From NCBI RefSeq assembly GCF_003576525.1, contig NZ_QWUA01000025.1:1-58116 (forward strand): a DNA stretch of 58,116 nucleotides, written 5' to 3'. The DNA is from Rummeliibacillus sp. POC4. GTDB taxonomy: Bacteria; Bacillota; Bacilli; Bacillales_A; Planococcaceae. A program made the translations under genes and the position numbers. Shown here piece by piece: positions 18,984-27,921 of this stretch (the first letter of the stretch is position 1; every line of letters begins with the position of its first letter). The notes beneath the pieces were generated by a model that was not told where the DNA came from, did no database searches, and worked only from the letters and a program-made list of their open reading frames with translations.

Positions 18984-19561
18984 AAGTCAATAATGTAGAG
19001 ATGGTCATCAGTGCAGTTCGACCATCACAATATCCAGAGGACGGTCTGCCAGAGTTTGCTCTAGCAGGTCGTTCTAATGTTGGGAAATCATCTTTTATCA
19101 ATCGAATGATTGGTAGAAAGAGTATGGCTCGTATTTCATCAAAACCAGGAAAGACACAAACATTAAACTTCTATAAAATTGAAGAGCAATTATTCTTTGT
19201 TGACGTACCTGGTTATGGCTATGCTAAAGTCTCTAAAACAGAGCGTGAAGCATGGGGGAAAATGATAGAACAATATTTAACTGGACGAAGTGTGTTAAAA
19301 GCTGTTGTCCAAATTGTAGATATACGTCATGAACCTACTGACGATGATTGTATGATGTATGATTTCTTAAAACATTACAATATCCCAACGATTGTAATTG
19401 CAACAAAAGCGGATAAGATTAAAAAAGGAAATTATGCCAAACATAAAAAAATTGTAAAAGAAGTACTTGATATGGATCCAAGCGACCCCCTTATTCTGTT
19501 CTCGTCTGAAAAGGGAATGGGCATCGAAGAAGCTTGGGCTGAAATCGAAAAGAGAATGTAA
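18980..19561 (+). CDS. ysxC: Ribosome biogenesis GTPase EngB/YsxC
   Basis: This 193-residue TRAFAC GTPase has G1 GRSNVGKSS near residue 31, the G2-region [10 protein letters not shown]3 DVPGYGYAK and G4 TKADKI. EngB is needed for late assembly of the 50S subunit. The ATG overlaps the lonA stop (ATGA), implying translational coupling. Length and motifs are canonical. A terminator follows at 19571. Confidence 0.97.
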   Translation: MKVNNVEMVISAVRPSQYPEDGLPEFALAGRSNVGKSSFINRMIGRKSMARISSKPGKTQTLNFYKIEEQLFFVDVPGYGYAKVSKTEREAWGKMIEQYLTGRSVLKAVVQIVDIRHEPTDDDCMMYDFLKHYNIPTIVIATKADKIKKGNYAKHKKIVKEVLDMDPSDPLILFSSEKGMGIEEAWAEIEKRM

Positions 19562-19570
19562 TTCTTACAT

Positions 19571-19602
19571 AAAACCTGGAGGATGATCCTTCAGGTTTTT
19601 TA
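19571..19602 (+). terminator. Terminator of lonA-ysxC
   Basis: A 13-bp stem, AAAACCTGGAGGA (19571-19583) with TCCTTCAGGTTTT (19587-19599), has one G-T pair and is followed by Ts. Confidence 0.85.
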
Positions 19603-19823
19603 TAACATCTGATTGTATTAGAAATCTTCATTTAGAGTTCAAAAGTAACGATTCATTGTCAATTAAATATCTGAAAATTTAATCTAAAAGCAACAATATT
19701 GTGCTCGTGTGTATGATTTGATAAAATATAGATTATAATAATTCTAAAGAACTTTAAATGAATTAATGTCGATTTTATGTCATATCATGTTCACAATTGA
19801 GGACAAGAATTGATTTGTATATA

Positions 19824-19832
19824 TGTTATAAT
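19824..19832 (+). promoter_or_regulatory. Extended -10 promoter of the hem operon
   Basis: TGTTATAAT is a perfect extended -10 located 38 bases before the hemA start. A -35 is not evident. The rest of the 300-base gap (19603-19820) is AT-rich with nothing recognised. Confidence 0.6.
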
Positions 19833-19870
19833 TGAAATCGCTAATTAGAACGTGAGAGGTGTATAATTTC

Positions 19871-21235
19871 ATGCATACCATAGTAGTAGGCTTGAATTAT
19901 AAAACAGCGCCCGTCGAAATTCGTGAGAAATTCTCATTTACTGAAGAAGAACTTCCCGAAGCGATGAGAGCATTACAAAGTCAAAAAAGTATATTAGAAA
20001 ATGTAATCGTTTCAACATGTAACCGTACTGAAATTTATGCAGTTGTTGACCAATTGCATACAGGACGTTATTATATTAAGCAATTTTTGGCAGAGTGGTT
20101 CCATGTCCCTGTGAAATCCTTTGAACAGCATCTTTATATTCGTGAAGAAGATAATTCGATGATGCATTTATTCAAAGTATCTTCAGGGATTGACTCTATG
20201 GTGCTAGGTGAAACTCAAATTTTAGGACAAGTTAAAGGCAGCTTTTTAAAAGCTCAAGAACTTGGTGCAACCGGTACTGTATACAATAAGTTATTTAAAC
20301 AAGCGATTACTTTTGCAAAACGTGCACACGGAGAAACAGCAATCGGTGAAAATGCAGTTTCTGTTTCATATGCCGCAGTTGAACTTGCAAAGAAAATCTT
20401 TGGCTCTTTATCAAATAAGCATGTGGCTATTTTAGGTGCCGGTAAAATGGGCGAATTAGCTGCTGAAAACTTATATGGAAGCGGTGTCGGAAAAGTAACA
20501 GTCGTTAACCGTACGTTCTCAAAGGCTGAAGTTTTAGCTGAGAAATTCCATGGTACTGCTAAGTCAATGCAAGAGCTTCAATGTGTACTTTTAGAAGCTG
20601 ATATTTTAATCAGTTCAACTGGTGCAACAGATTATGTAATCGATTTTGACATGATGCAATACGTTGAACATTTACGTAAAGGAAAACCTTTATTTATGGT
20701 AGATATCGCAGTTCCGCGTGATCTTGACCCACGAATTGGAGATTTACCAAATGTCTTTCTATATGATATTGATGATTTGCACGGCATTGTTGAAGCAAAT
20801 CTTGCAGAACGTCAACGTGCAGCTGAGCAAATTACATCAATGATTGATACAGAAATTGATGAATTCAAAGATTGGATGGCTACTTTAGGCGTAGTACCTG
20901 TTATTGCAGCTCTTCGACAAAAAGCAGCTCGAATTCAATATGATACTATGCAAAGTATTGAAAATAAAATGCCTAACTTAACGGAACGTGAGAAAAAGGT
21001 ATTAAATAAGCATACGAAATCGATTATCAATCAATTGTTAAAAGAACCAATTTTGCAAGCAAAAGAAATGGCGGGTTCTCAAAAGTCGAAAGAGCAACTA
21101 GCGCTATTCCAACAAATTTTTGGGATTGAAGAAGAAGTAGAAGAAGAAGCTCGAAAACAACAACTTCACCAAAAAGAACGCATGCAAAAATTAGCGTTAG
21201 AAACCCAAAAGGCTGATGCTAAATTGTCATATTAA
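19871..21235 (+). CDS. hemA: Glutamyl-tRNA reductase
   Basis: This 454-residue enzyme reduces glutamyl-tRNA(Glu) to glutamate-1-semialdehyde with NADPH, the first committed step of C5-route haem synthesis. The catalytic Cys50 lies in [12 protein letters not shown]. The NADPH-binding [10 protein letters not shown] and a helical dimerisation domain follow. The open frame extends to a GTG at 19859, but GAGAGGTG spans that codon and serves the ATG at 19871. It heads the hemAXCDBL operon. HemA is often feedback-destabilised by haem, but nothing in the sequence proves that here. Confidence 0.97.
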   Translation: MHTIVVGLNYKTAPVEIREKFSFTEEELPEAMRALQSQKSILENVIVSTCNRTEIYAVVDQLHTGRYYIKQFLAEWFHVPVKSFEQHLYIREEDNSMMHLFKVSSGIDSMVLGETQILGQVKGSFLKAQELGATGTVYNKLFKQAITFAKRAHGETAIGENAVSVSYAAVELAKKIFGSLSNKHVAILGAGKMGELAAENLYGSGVGKVTVVNRTFSKAEVLAEKFHGTAKSMQELQCVLLEADILISSTGATDYVIDFDMMQYVEHLRKGKPLFMVDIAVPRDLDPRIGDLPNVFLYDIDDLHGIVEANLAERQRAAEQITSMIDTEIDEFKDWMATLGVVPVIAALRQKAARIQYDTMQSIENKMPNLTEREKKVLNKHTKSIINQLLKEPILQAKEMAGSQKSKEQLALFQQIFGIEEEVEEEARKQQLHQKERMQKLALETQKADAKLSY

Positions 21236-21247
21236 AGAACTTTTTAG

Positions 21248-21299
21248 AAGGCGTTTTCGTGTCTATGTGATAAACTTAGAGGTGCGAAGACGCTTTTTT
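21248..21299 (+). terminator. Terminator-like hairpin between hemA and hemX
   Basis: AAGGCGTTTTCG (21248-21259) pairs, with G-U pairs, with CGAAGACGCTTT (21285-21296), followed by Ts. Inside an apparent operon it may attenuate downstream hem expression. Confidence 0.6.
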
Positions 21300-21346
21300 A
21301 ATTGAATAAAGTTGAATAAAGTAACAAAAGTACAAAGGAGTCGGTT

Positions 21347-22177
21347 ATGACTGATTTGACAATGACAAGGCTGCATGAAGCAATGACCGTCATATATGCG
21401 ATCAGTCTTGTCTTTTATTTTATTGATTACCTTAATAAGGATGCAAAGGCTCACCGAATTGCTTTTTGGTTAGTATCTATTGTTTGGGTGATGCAGTCAA
21501 TCTTCTTAGGTCTTTATATTATAGAAACACATCGTTTCCCAATTTTGTCCTTATTTGAAGGCATTTATTTTTATGCTTGGTTATTAGTGACAATCTCCAT
21601 ATTATTGCATTGCTTATACCGTGTGGATTTGCCGGTATTCTTTTTAAATGTGCTTGGGTTTATATTTATGACCATTCATACATTTGCACCCAGTCAGATT
21701 GCTCAGTCACCTGTAGGACATACGCTAATCTCTGAGTTACTCTTTATACATGTAACGTTCGCAATTTTGTCATATGTTGCATTTTCTTTGTCATTTGTTT
21801 TCTCTGCATTGTATTTAATCCTTTATAATGTACTTAAGAAAAAGAAATGGACAAAACAATGGACACGGCTTCCATCTTTGGACCAAGCCCAAAAAGGTAT
21901 GTCAGCAGCATTATTAACAGGTATACCGTTTCTACTTATTAGTTTAATATTAGGATTACAATGGGGAATTACATCATTTGATCACTTTACAATCTTTGAT
22001 GCGAAAATAATTGGTTCTTTTGTATCCTTATTAATCTATTGTTTAATTTTATATGGAAATCGCAAAGGAAAACTACATACTACTATGTATGCTTGGACAC
22101 ATGTCTATGCGTTCTTGATTGTAATTATCAACTTCTTTTTAGGAAGTCGATTATCAAGTTTTCACTTTTGGTATTAA
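21347..22177 (+). CDS. hemX: HemX, CcsA-like membrane protein
   Basis: This 276-residue protein has about eight membrane helices. It belongs to the cytochrome c assembly (CcsA/CcmC-like) superfamily and lies between hemA and hemC as in B. subtilis. In that species HemX lowers the cellular level of HemA, so the role is control of haem precursor flow. His residues in the loops (for example TFAPSQIAQSPVGH and YAWTHVYA) are candidates for haem contact. The ATG follows AAAGGAG. The assignment is confident by size, topology and context. Confidence 0.9.
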   Translation: MTDLTMTRLHEAMTVIYAISLVFYFIDYLNKDAKAHRIAFWLVSIVWVMQSIFLGLYIIETHRFPILSLFEGIYFYAWLLVTISILLHCLYRVDLPVFFLNVLGFIFMTIHTFAPSQIAQSPVGHTLISELLFIHVTFAILSYVAFSLSFVFSALYLILYNVLKKKKWTKQWTRLPSLDQAQKGMSAALLTGIPFLLISLILGLQWGITSFDHFTIFDAKIIGSFVSLLIYCLILYGNRKGKLHTTMYAWTHVYAFLIVIINFFLGSRLSSFHFWY

Positions 22178-22196
22178 TAGAAAGGTTGGATTGTAA

Positions 22197-23129
22197 GTGC
22201 GTAAAATTATTGTAGGTTCAAGAAGAAGTAAGCTTGCTTTAACTCAAACAAATTGGTTCATTGACCAATTGAAAAAAGCAGGGGCACCATTTGAATTTGA
22301 AGTGAAGGAAATAGTTACAAAAGGTGATAAAATCCTTGATGTTCAATTATCTAAAGTTGGCGGGAAAGGCTTATTCGTAAAAGAAATTGAACAAGAATTA
22401 TATGATAAAGAAATTGATTTTGCTGTTCATAGTATGAAGGATATGCCTGCTATACTTCCGGAAGGACTTGTAATTGGTTGTATTCCAAAACGTGAAGATC
22501 CACGTGATGCGTTTATATCAAAAGGTCATGTAAAATTTGCTGATCTTCCTAAAGGTGCTGTTGTAGGTACTAGTAGTTTACGTCGTAGTGCACAATTATT
22601 ACTTGCTCGACCTGATTTAGAAATTAAATGGATTCGTGGTAACGTAGATACTCGTTTGGCAAAACTTGAAACAGATGAATACGATGCAATAATTTTAGCA
22701 GCAGCAGGACTTAAAAGACTAGGCTGGAATGATGAAGTAGTAACTGAGTATCTATCTACAGATATCTGTATGCCAGCAGTTGGACAGGGTTCACTAGGAA
22801 TCGAATGTCGTGCTGATGACGAAGAATTACTTGCAGAACTTGCTAAACTAACAGATAAAGCAACATGGGAAGAAGCTCAAGCTGAACGTGCATTCCTAGC
22901 TGCTATGGATGGTGGTTGCCAAGTGCCAATCGCTGGATTTGCTCGTTATAACGAAGGACAAGTTAACTTTACTGGCCTTGTAGCAGCTCCTGATGCATCT
23001 GTTTTTTATAAAGAATCTCTTGTATCAAAAGATGCTGTTGCAGCTGGGAAAGAAGTAGCTACTAAGTTAACAGCTCAAGGTGCATTTGATTTGATTCAAA
23101 AAGTAAAGGCTGAGCAAAATGCCAAATAA
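22197..23129 (+). CDS. hemC: Porphobilinogen deaminase (hydroxymethylbilane synthase)
   Basis: This 310-residue cytosolic enzyme polymerises four porphobilinogens to hydroxymethylbilane. Key segments are [12 protein letters not shown] at the N-terminus, VHSMKDMP with the catalytic Asp region, GTSSLRR, the RGNVDTRL loop, and [14 protein letters not shown] with the Cys that carries the dipyrromethane cofactor. The start is GTG, 19 bases after hemX. It overlaps hemD by 11 bases. Confidence 0.97.
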   Translation: MRKIIVGSRRSKLALTQTNWFIDQLKKAGAPFEFEVKEIVTKGDKILDVQLSKVGGKGLFVKEIEQELYDKEIDFAVHSMKDMPAILPEGLVIGCIPKREDPRDAFISKGHVKFADLPKGAVVGTSSLRRSAQLLLARPDLEIKWIRGNVDTRLAKLETDEYDAIILAAAGLKRLGWNDEVVTEYLSTDICMPAVGQGSLGIECRADDEELLAELAKLTDKATWEEAQAERAFLAAMDGGCQVPIAGFARYNEGQVNFTGLVAAPDASVFYKESLVSKDAVAAGKEVATKLTAQGAFDLIQKVKAEQNAK

Positions 23130-23889
23130 TTTGCCATTACAAGGACAACAAATTGTTCTAACTGGCACGAAAATGACTCACTCAGTATCTTCTAAAATAA
23201 TTGAATTAGGCGGTAAAGTACATCACTTACCGCTTATTACTGTTAGAGAAGTCCAAACTTCAGAGGATTTCGATATGCTAAATCGTGCTTTTGCCTGTGA
23301 ATGGCTTATTTTCACAAGTCAAAATGCGGTGCAATCATTTTCGAATAAACTAAAACGATTTAAACAGACTATAGATAAATGTGTTGCTAAAATTGCTGTA
23401 GTAGGCGAAAAAACTGCTCAAGCAATTGAAGCATTAGGCCTGAAAATTGATTTTATGCCTTCTACATATAGTGCAGATGTTTTTGTAAAGGAATTCCCAA
23501 AGCATGTAGGACAATTAAAAAGTTGTCTATTCTTGAAAGGTAGTTTAGCAAAGGCTACTATAAGAGAGGGATTACCGTTTCCAGTAGAAGAATGGACAGT
23601 TTATGAAACCATTCAAACTCTTGAGTATACTTCTGCTATAAAAAATTTGATCAAACAATCGCCATGTCAATCTATTACTGTGATCTTTGCAAGTCCATCT
23701 GCAGTAGATGTTTTTGCAAAGCATATAGCACCCGATATAGGATGGAGCGGCTTTGAGGTTGCAGCAATTGGTCACGTAACAGAAACTGCGTTACACCAAG
23801 TGGGAGTTACGGTAGATATAATACCAAAAAAATATACGATGATGGCCATTATTGACGAACTGGCTAAAAGAAGGGAACAAGAATCATGA
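23119..23889 (+). CDS. hemD: Uroporphyrinogen-III synthase
   Basis: This 256-residue enzyme cyclises hydroxymethylbilane with inversion of ring D. HemD proteins are poorly conserved. The supporting signals are the N-terminal [35 protein letters not shown] [16 protein letters not shown], and [13 protein letters not shown] with IGHVTETAL near the C-terminus. It is overlapped by both hemC (11 bases) and hemB (4 bases), so coupling is tight. Position between hemC and hemB makes the call secure. Confidence 0.93.
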   Translation: MPNNLPLQGQQIVLTGTKMTHSVSSKIIELGGKVHHLPLITVREVQTSEDFDMLNRAFACEWLIFTSQNAVQSFSNKLKRFKQTIDKCVAKIAVVGEKTAQAIEALGLKIDFMPSTYSADVFVKEFPKHVGQLKSCLFLKGSLAKATIREGLPFPVEEWTVYETIQTLEYTSAIKNLIKQSPCQSITVIFASPSAVDVFAKHIAPDIGWSGFEVAAIGHVTETALHQVGVTVDIIPKKYTMMAIIDELAKRREQES

Positions 23890-24869
23890 CAGAATTGAAT
23901 TTTAAAAGACATCGTCGTTTACGTCAATCTGCAACAATGCGTGCGATGGTAAAAGAAACATACTTACACAAAGAAGATTTTATCTACCCAATCTTCGTAA
24001 TTGATGGAGAAAATATTAAAAATCCTGTAGATTCAATGCCAGGTGTGTATCAATTTTCTCTAGACCGTTTAAGTGAAGAAATGGATGAAGTCGTATCTCT
24101 TGGCATTCCATCTGTTATCTTATTTGGACTTCCAGCTGAAAAGGATGAAGTAGGAACACAAGCTTTCCATGATCACGGAATTGTGCAAGAAGCTACACGT
24201 TTTATCAAAAAGAACTATCCAGACGTTGTAGTGATTGCTGATACATGTTTATGTGAATTCACTTCACACGGACATTGTGGTGTCGTTTCAGAAGATCATA
24301 AAATCTTAAATGATCCTTCATTAGATATTCTTGCAAAAACAGCTGTTTCACAAGCACAAGCAGGCGCAGATATTATTGCACCTTCTAACATGATGGATGG
24401 CTTTGTAGCTGCTATTCGTAAAGGTTTAGATGAAGCTGGATTTGAAGATGTTCCAATCATGTCTTATGCAGTGAAATATGCTTCAGCTTACTATGGACCA
24501 TTCCGTGATGCGGCAGATGGAGCACCTAAATTTGGTGATCGTAAAACATATCAAATGGACCCATCAAATCGTAATGAGGCGATGAGAGAAGCTACAAGTG
24601 ATGTAGAAGAAGGCGCAGATTTCTTAATCGTAAAACCTGCTCTTTCATATCTAGATATTGTTCGTGATGTACGAAATAACTATGACTTGCCAGTTGTAGC
24701 TTATAACGTAAGTGGCGAATATGCGATGGTTAAAGCTGCAGCAATAAATGGCTGGGTAAATGAAAAACAAATCGTTCTCGAAACATTGACTGGCATGAAA
24801 CGTGCAGGTGCAGATTTAATCATCACTTATCATGCAAAAGATGCAGTTCGATGGATGGAGGAAAAATAA
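23886..24869 (+). CDS. hemB: Delta-aminolevulinic acid dehydratase (porphobilinogen synthase)
   Basis: This 327-residue enzyme condenses two 5-aminolevulinates to porphobilinogen. It has [15 protein letters not shown] at the N-terminus, a Cys-rich metal-binding segment [14 protein letters not shown], and active-site lysines in [17 protein letters not shown] and [11 protein letters not shown]. The Cys cluster points to a zinc-type enzyme. The ATG overlaps the hemD stop, and hemL follows after three bases. Confidence 0.97.
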   Translation: MTELNFKRHRRLRQSATMRAMVKETYLHKEDFIYPIFVIDGENIKNPVDSMPGVYQFSLDRLSEEMDEVVSLGIPSVILFGLPAEKDEVGTQAFHDHGIVQEATRFIKKNYPDVVVIADTCLCEFTSHGHCGVVSEDHKILNDPSLDILAKTAVSQAQAGADIIAPSNMMDGFVAAIRKGLDEAGFEDVPIMSYAVKYASAYYGPFRDAADGAPKFGDRKTYQMDPSNRNEAMREATSDVEEGADFLIVKPALSYLDIVRDVRNNYDLPVVAYNVSGEYAMVKAAAINGWVNEKQIVLETLTGMKRAGADLIITYHAKDAVRWMEEK

Positions 24870-24872
24870 TCA

Positions 24873-26165
24873 ATGGCTCGTTCACATGAAAAATCAAAAG
24901 CAGCATTTGCTGAAGCAATCAATTTAATGCCAGGTGGGGTTAACAGCCCAGTTCGCGCATTTAATGCAGTAAATATGGATCCAATCGTAATGGAAAAAGG
25001 TCACGGAGCAATTATTACTGATGTAGATGGTAATGACTATATTGACTATGTTCTATCATGGGGACCACTAATTATTGGACATACACATCCTGATGTAGTA
25101 GCAGCTATTAAACGAGTTGCTGAAACAGGTACAAGCTTTGGCGCATCTACAGTTATTGAAAATGAGTTAGCCAAAGAAGTGATTAAACGTGTGCCTTCTG
25201 TTGAAATGGTGAGAATGGTTTCATCAGGTACAGAAGCAACAATGAGTGCAATTCGTGTAGCACGTGGTTATACTGGACGTGATAAAATCTTAAAATTTGA
25301 AGGTTCTTATCATGGTCATGGTGATTCATTATTAATCAAAGCTGGTTCAGGTGTTGCAACACTAGGTTTACCTGACAGTCCAGGAGTACCAATGGGAATT
25401 GCTCAAAATACATTGACTGTTCCTTATAACGATTTAGAAGCTGTACAACAAGTATTCGAAAAATATGGGGAAGATATCGCTGCAATTATAGTTGAACCAG
25501 TTGCTGGTAATATGGGTTGTGTACCTCCACTTCCAGGTTTCTTGGAAGGTTTAAGAGAAGTGACAACAAAAGCTGGATCACTTCTAATTTTCGATGAAGT
25601 TATGACTGGTTTCCGTGTAGGTTTTAACTGTGCGCAAGGATATCTTGGTGTAACACCAGACCTTACTTGCCTTGGTAAAGTAATCGGTGGTGGTCTTCCA
25701 GTAGGTGCTTTCGGTGGACGACGTGAAATTATGGAACGTGTTGCTCCAGCTGGTCCAATTTATCAAGCTGGTACACTTTCAGGGAACCCTCTAGCAATGG
25801 CAGCAGGCCTAGAAACATTAAATCACGTAACACCAGAATCATATGAATACTTCAAAAAATTAGGCGACCAATTAGAAGCTGGTTTCCGCGAAGCAGCTGA
25901 AACATACCATATTCCACACACAGTAAACCGTGTAGGATCTATGATTGGCTACTTCTTAACAAATGAAAAAGTTATTAACTTTGAAACAGCAAAAACTGCT
26001 GATTTACAATTATTCGCTGATTACTATGCATTAATGGCTGAAGAAGGAATTTTCCTTCCACCATCCCAATTTGAATGTGTATTCTTCTCAACTGCACATA
26101 CAGAAGAACATATCGCAAAAACAGTAACAGCATTCCAAAAAGTATTTAAGAAATTAGCAAGATAA
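24873..26165 (+). CDS. hemL: Glutamate-1-semialdehyde 2,1-aminomutase
   Basis: This 430-residue class III PLP enzyme makes 5-aminolevulinate from glutamate-1-semialdehyde, the product of HemA. It shows [12 protein letters not shown] at the N-terminus, [40 protein letters not shown] and the PLP lysine in [16 protein letters not shown]. It is the last gene of the hem operon, followed by a strong terminator. Confidence 0.97.
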   Translation: MARSHEKSKAAFAEAINLMPGGVNSPVRAFNAVNMDPIVMEKGHGAIITDVDGNDYIDYVLSWGPLIIGHTHPDVVAAIKRVAETGTSFGASTVIENELAKEVIKRVPSVEMVRMVSSGTEATMSAIRVARGYTGRDKILKFEGSYHGHGDSLLIKAGSGVATLGLPDSPGVPMGIAQNTLTVPYNDLEAVQQVFEKYGEDIAAIIVEPVAGNMGCVPPLPGFLEGLREVTTKAGSLLIFDEVMTGFRVGFNCAQGYLGVTPDLTCLGKVIGGGLPVGAFGGRREIMERVAPAGPIYQAGTLSGNPLAMAAGLETLNHVTPESYEYFKKLGDQLEAGFREAAETYHIPHTVNRVGSMIGYFLTNEKVINFETAKTADLQLFADYYALMAEEGIFLPPSQFECVFFSTAHTEEHIAKTVTAFQKVFKKLAR

Positions 26166-26177
26166 GATATAACAATG

Positions 26178-26211
26178 GCCAACGAAATTTAATTTTCGTT
26201 GGCTTTTTTTA
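26178..26211 (+). terminator. Terminator of the hem operon
   Basis: GCCAACGAAA (26178-26187) pairs with TTTCGTTGGC (26194-26203) and is followed by a seven-base T run. Confidence 0.92.
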
Positions 26212-26436
26212 TTTTGAAATTTACTTGTTATATTAAAATAATTATTGATATATGTTCCTACTATCAAGAATGTAGCTTATATTCAAAATTCCCACTAGAT
26301 TTATTAAATCTAATGGGAGGGTATAAGATTTGAATATCCCTTTTGGTAAGGGTGAGATAATTTCATTTTATTATTTTTCGAAAAGTTCTGTTTTCATTTT
26401 TTTTGCATATATATGAAGATAGAGGAGGGATAGCGA

Positions 26437-27015
26437 GTGAAAAATATTACCAGGGAAATAAATGAATCATTTATTTTTCCAGAATCATATGGCTGCCCAG
26501 TAAAAGTAAGTGAGATAAAAGTAGTACCACATTGGGAGCAACAAGTAGATGATTTATCACTCACAATTTCGGGCATTTATCACCTATCAGCTTTTCTTGA
26601 ATTTGATAAAGAAAAGGAAAGGGTAAAACAGTTATCGAATGAGTGCACTCTAATAGATGACGTGGAATGGAAAGAAAAAGAAGCATATTTTGAATATGCT
26701 AATCCCTTTGAAATTAGTTTGCCAAAAGAAATCCCACAATCATCTGTTAAATTAAATGCACGAGATATTAAAGTAGAGATGCAAGATGATGGTATTTGTC
26801 AGGTTAAGTATCAAGTAGAATGTAGTTATGAAGAGCTACAGAATGAATCGTCAGAGGCCGTAGTACAACCTGTAGAAAGTACAGATTTAGTCGACCTCTC
26901 AGATACATCTACTGAAGCATATGATGACGAAGAATCAATCATAAGCGAACTATTGTGGGACTTAGAAGAACATTATACAACTGTTGAAATTCAATTAAAT
27001 GGTATCCGTAAATAA
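26437..27015 (+). CDS. Short SpoVID-like spore morphogenetic protein
   Basis: This is a 192-residue acidic protein with beta-rich N-terminal segments (CPVKVSEIKVVPHW, LTISGIYHLSAFLEF, FEISLPKEIP) and an acidic tail ending in LNGIRK. It lies between hemL and valS, the position of spoVID in B. subtilis. The N-terminal half has the layout of the SpoVID N-terminal domain, which directs coat encasement. B. subtilis SpoVID is much longer and ends in a LysM domain; neither the long acidic middle nor LysM is present here. The start is GTG with GAGGAGGG upstream. It may be a natural short form or a truncation. The assignment rests largely on context. Confidence 0.55.
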   Translation: MKNITREINESFIFPESYGCPVKVSEIKVVPHWEQQVDDLSLTISGIYHLSAFLEFDKEKERVKQLSNECTLIDDVEWKEKEAYFEYANPFEISLPKEIPQSSVKLNARDIKVEMQDDGICQVKYQVECSYEELQNESSEAVVQPVESTDLVDLSDTSTEAYDDEESIISELLWDLEEHYTTVEIQLNGIRK

Positions 27016-27189
27016 CAAATACCAAAGTAATAAAAAGATTAACAGTAAGACAACGTCTAAAGATGTCGGTACAAAAATGACTCGAATGAATTGAAAGCAG
27101 GATATAGGTATGATGATATTCTTACAGTAAAACCTTGTCTTGCGCAACCAAGGAGGGAGTAAATATGGATTGTAACGACCCTTTTTCAT
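26995..27189 (-). CDS. Putative small membrane protein
   Basis: This 64-residue minus-strand frame has an AAAGGAGAT ribosome binding site about eight bases before its ATG. Its basic N-terminus contains PYLLPPWLRK, and a single hydrophobic helix (about residues 43-60) is near the C-terminus. Only its last 21 bases overlap the SpoVID-like gene, which converges with it. The family is not recognised. A competing plus-strand mini-frame at 27165 also has an SD-like AAGGAGGG, but that SD is simply the complement of the LLPPWL codons. A promoter would have to lie in or beyond the terminator at 27216-27259. Moderate to low confidence. Confidence 0.5.
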   Translation of the reverse strand: MKKGRYNPYLLPPWLRKTRFYCKNIIIPISCFQFIRVIFVPTSLDVVLLLIFLLLWYLLFTDTI

Positions 27190-27215
27190 GTTTCAATCTC
27201 CTTTCTTTTAAAATG

Positions 27216-27259
27216 AAAAATCCATTCCTAGTATTATATGTTGCTAGGAATGGATTTTT
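27216..27259. terminator. Bidirectional terminator
   Basis: A 16-bp perfect stem, AAAAATCCATTCCTAG (27216-27231) with CTAGGAATGGATTTTT (27244-27259). Confidence 0.88.
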
Positions 27260-27288
27260 GTAGTTAAGTAGGAAAGTTATTATGCAGT

Positions 27289-27426
27289 TTACTCTACAAA
27301 GTATAGATCTTTTATTTTTGCAATCTTTCTGTGATGTAATGGTGCTTTGTCTTTATCAACTTCTTTGTACATAAATTTTTTAGTGAATGATGATGAATGC
27401 CCTGATTCCATTCTAAATAATTTCAT
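27289..27426 (-). CDS. Putative 45-residue basic protein, function unknown
   Basis: This minus-strand frame encodes 45 residues with a Lys/His-rich second half (VDKDKAPLHHRKIAKIKDL). It ends 30 bases before a strong bidirectional terminator, as a real gene would. No good ribosome binding site precedes the ATG at 27426. It may be a real small protein or a remnant of a larger gene. No family recognised. Confidence 0.35.
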   Translation of the reverse strand: MKLFRMESGHSSSFTKKFMYKEVDKDKAPLHHRKIAKIKDLYFVE

Positions 27427-27596
27427 TTATTAATGATAAGAATGTATTTATGGTTTTAAATTATAACGTTATATCGAAATATCTTTTGATATCAATTATT
27501 ATTCTTGAGTTTGGAGTTTTGCAAATGTTATTTTCTGCTTCAATGTCTAAAAGTATTAAGTGGGGAATATGATTTAAAATCAGAAATTTGAAATGC

Positions 27597-27625
27597 TTGA
27601 AAAACAATTTTTAATTCGGTAAAAT
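27597..27625 (+). promoter_or_regulatory. Sigma-A promoter of valS
   Basis: TTGAAA (27597-27602) and TAAAAT (27620-27625) are separated by exactly 17 bases, placing transcription start just before the T-box leader. Confidence 0.7.
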
Positions 27626-27642
27626 GAATACAGCTATATATA

Positions 27643-27872
27643 TGCGAAGAAGGGGAGGAGTAGAACGCTCCTACTTGTTAGAGAGGAAACGGTTGGTGCA
27701 AGTTTCTCAAGTAGACGTTTGAAGGTAGCCCTGGAGCAGTTTCTGTGAACAAATTAGTAGCAGAAACCGGTGAAAAGCCGTTATCAGATGAAGTGTCAGC
27801 TTTTTGCTGAAATTAAGGTGGTACCGCGAATAATACCTTCGCCCTTTGTTTAGGGGCGGAGGTTTTTTATTT
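27643..27872 (+). ncRNA. T-box riboswitch controlling valS
   Basis: The leader carries the T-box sequence AAGGTGGTACCGCG (27815-27828), which pairs with the acceptor end of uncharged tRNA. A terminator follows, with ACCTTCGCCCT (27835-27845) pairing with AGGGGCGGAGGT (27852-27863) and a T run. Stem I occupies roughly 27644-27740, including AGAGAGG and GGTGCAAG segments. By comparison with known valS leaders, the specifier codon is probably GUA at 27725-27727, before GCCCTGGAGC; that placement is inferred. Uncharged tRNA-Val would favour the antiterminator and switch valS on. Confidence 0.95.
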
Positions 27873-27921
27873 TCTCCCCATTTACTTTTACTGATAGCGA
27901 GTATTAAAGGAGGTCATCCAA

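Noticed and set aside
26999..27085. 31-codon plus-strand frame overlapping the end of the SpoVID-like gene
   Set aside because: No ribosome binding site and no recognisable sequence; it is probably chance.
27165..27263. Plus-strand mini-frame of 32 codons with an AAGGAGGG site
   Set aside because: The site is the complement of the LLPPWL codons of the minus-strand frame, and the mini-frame runs through the terminator stem; likely coincidence.
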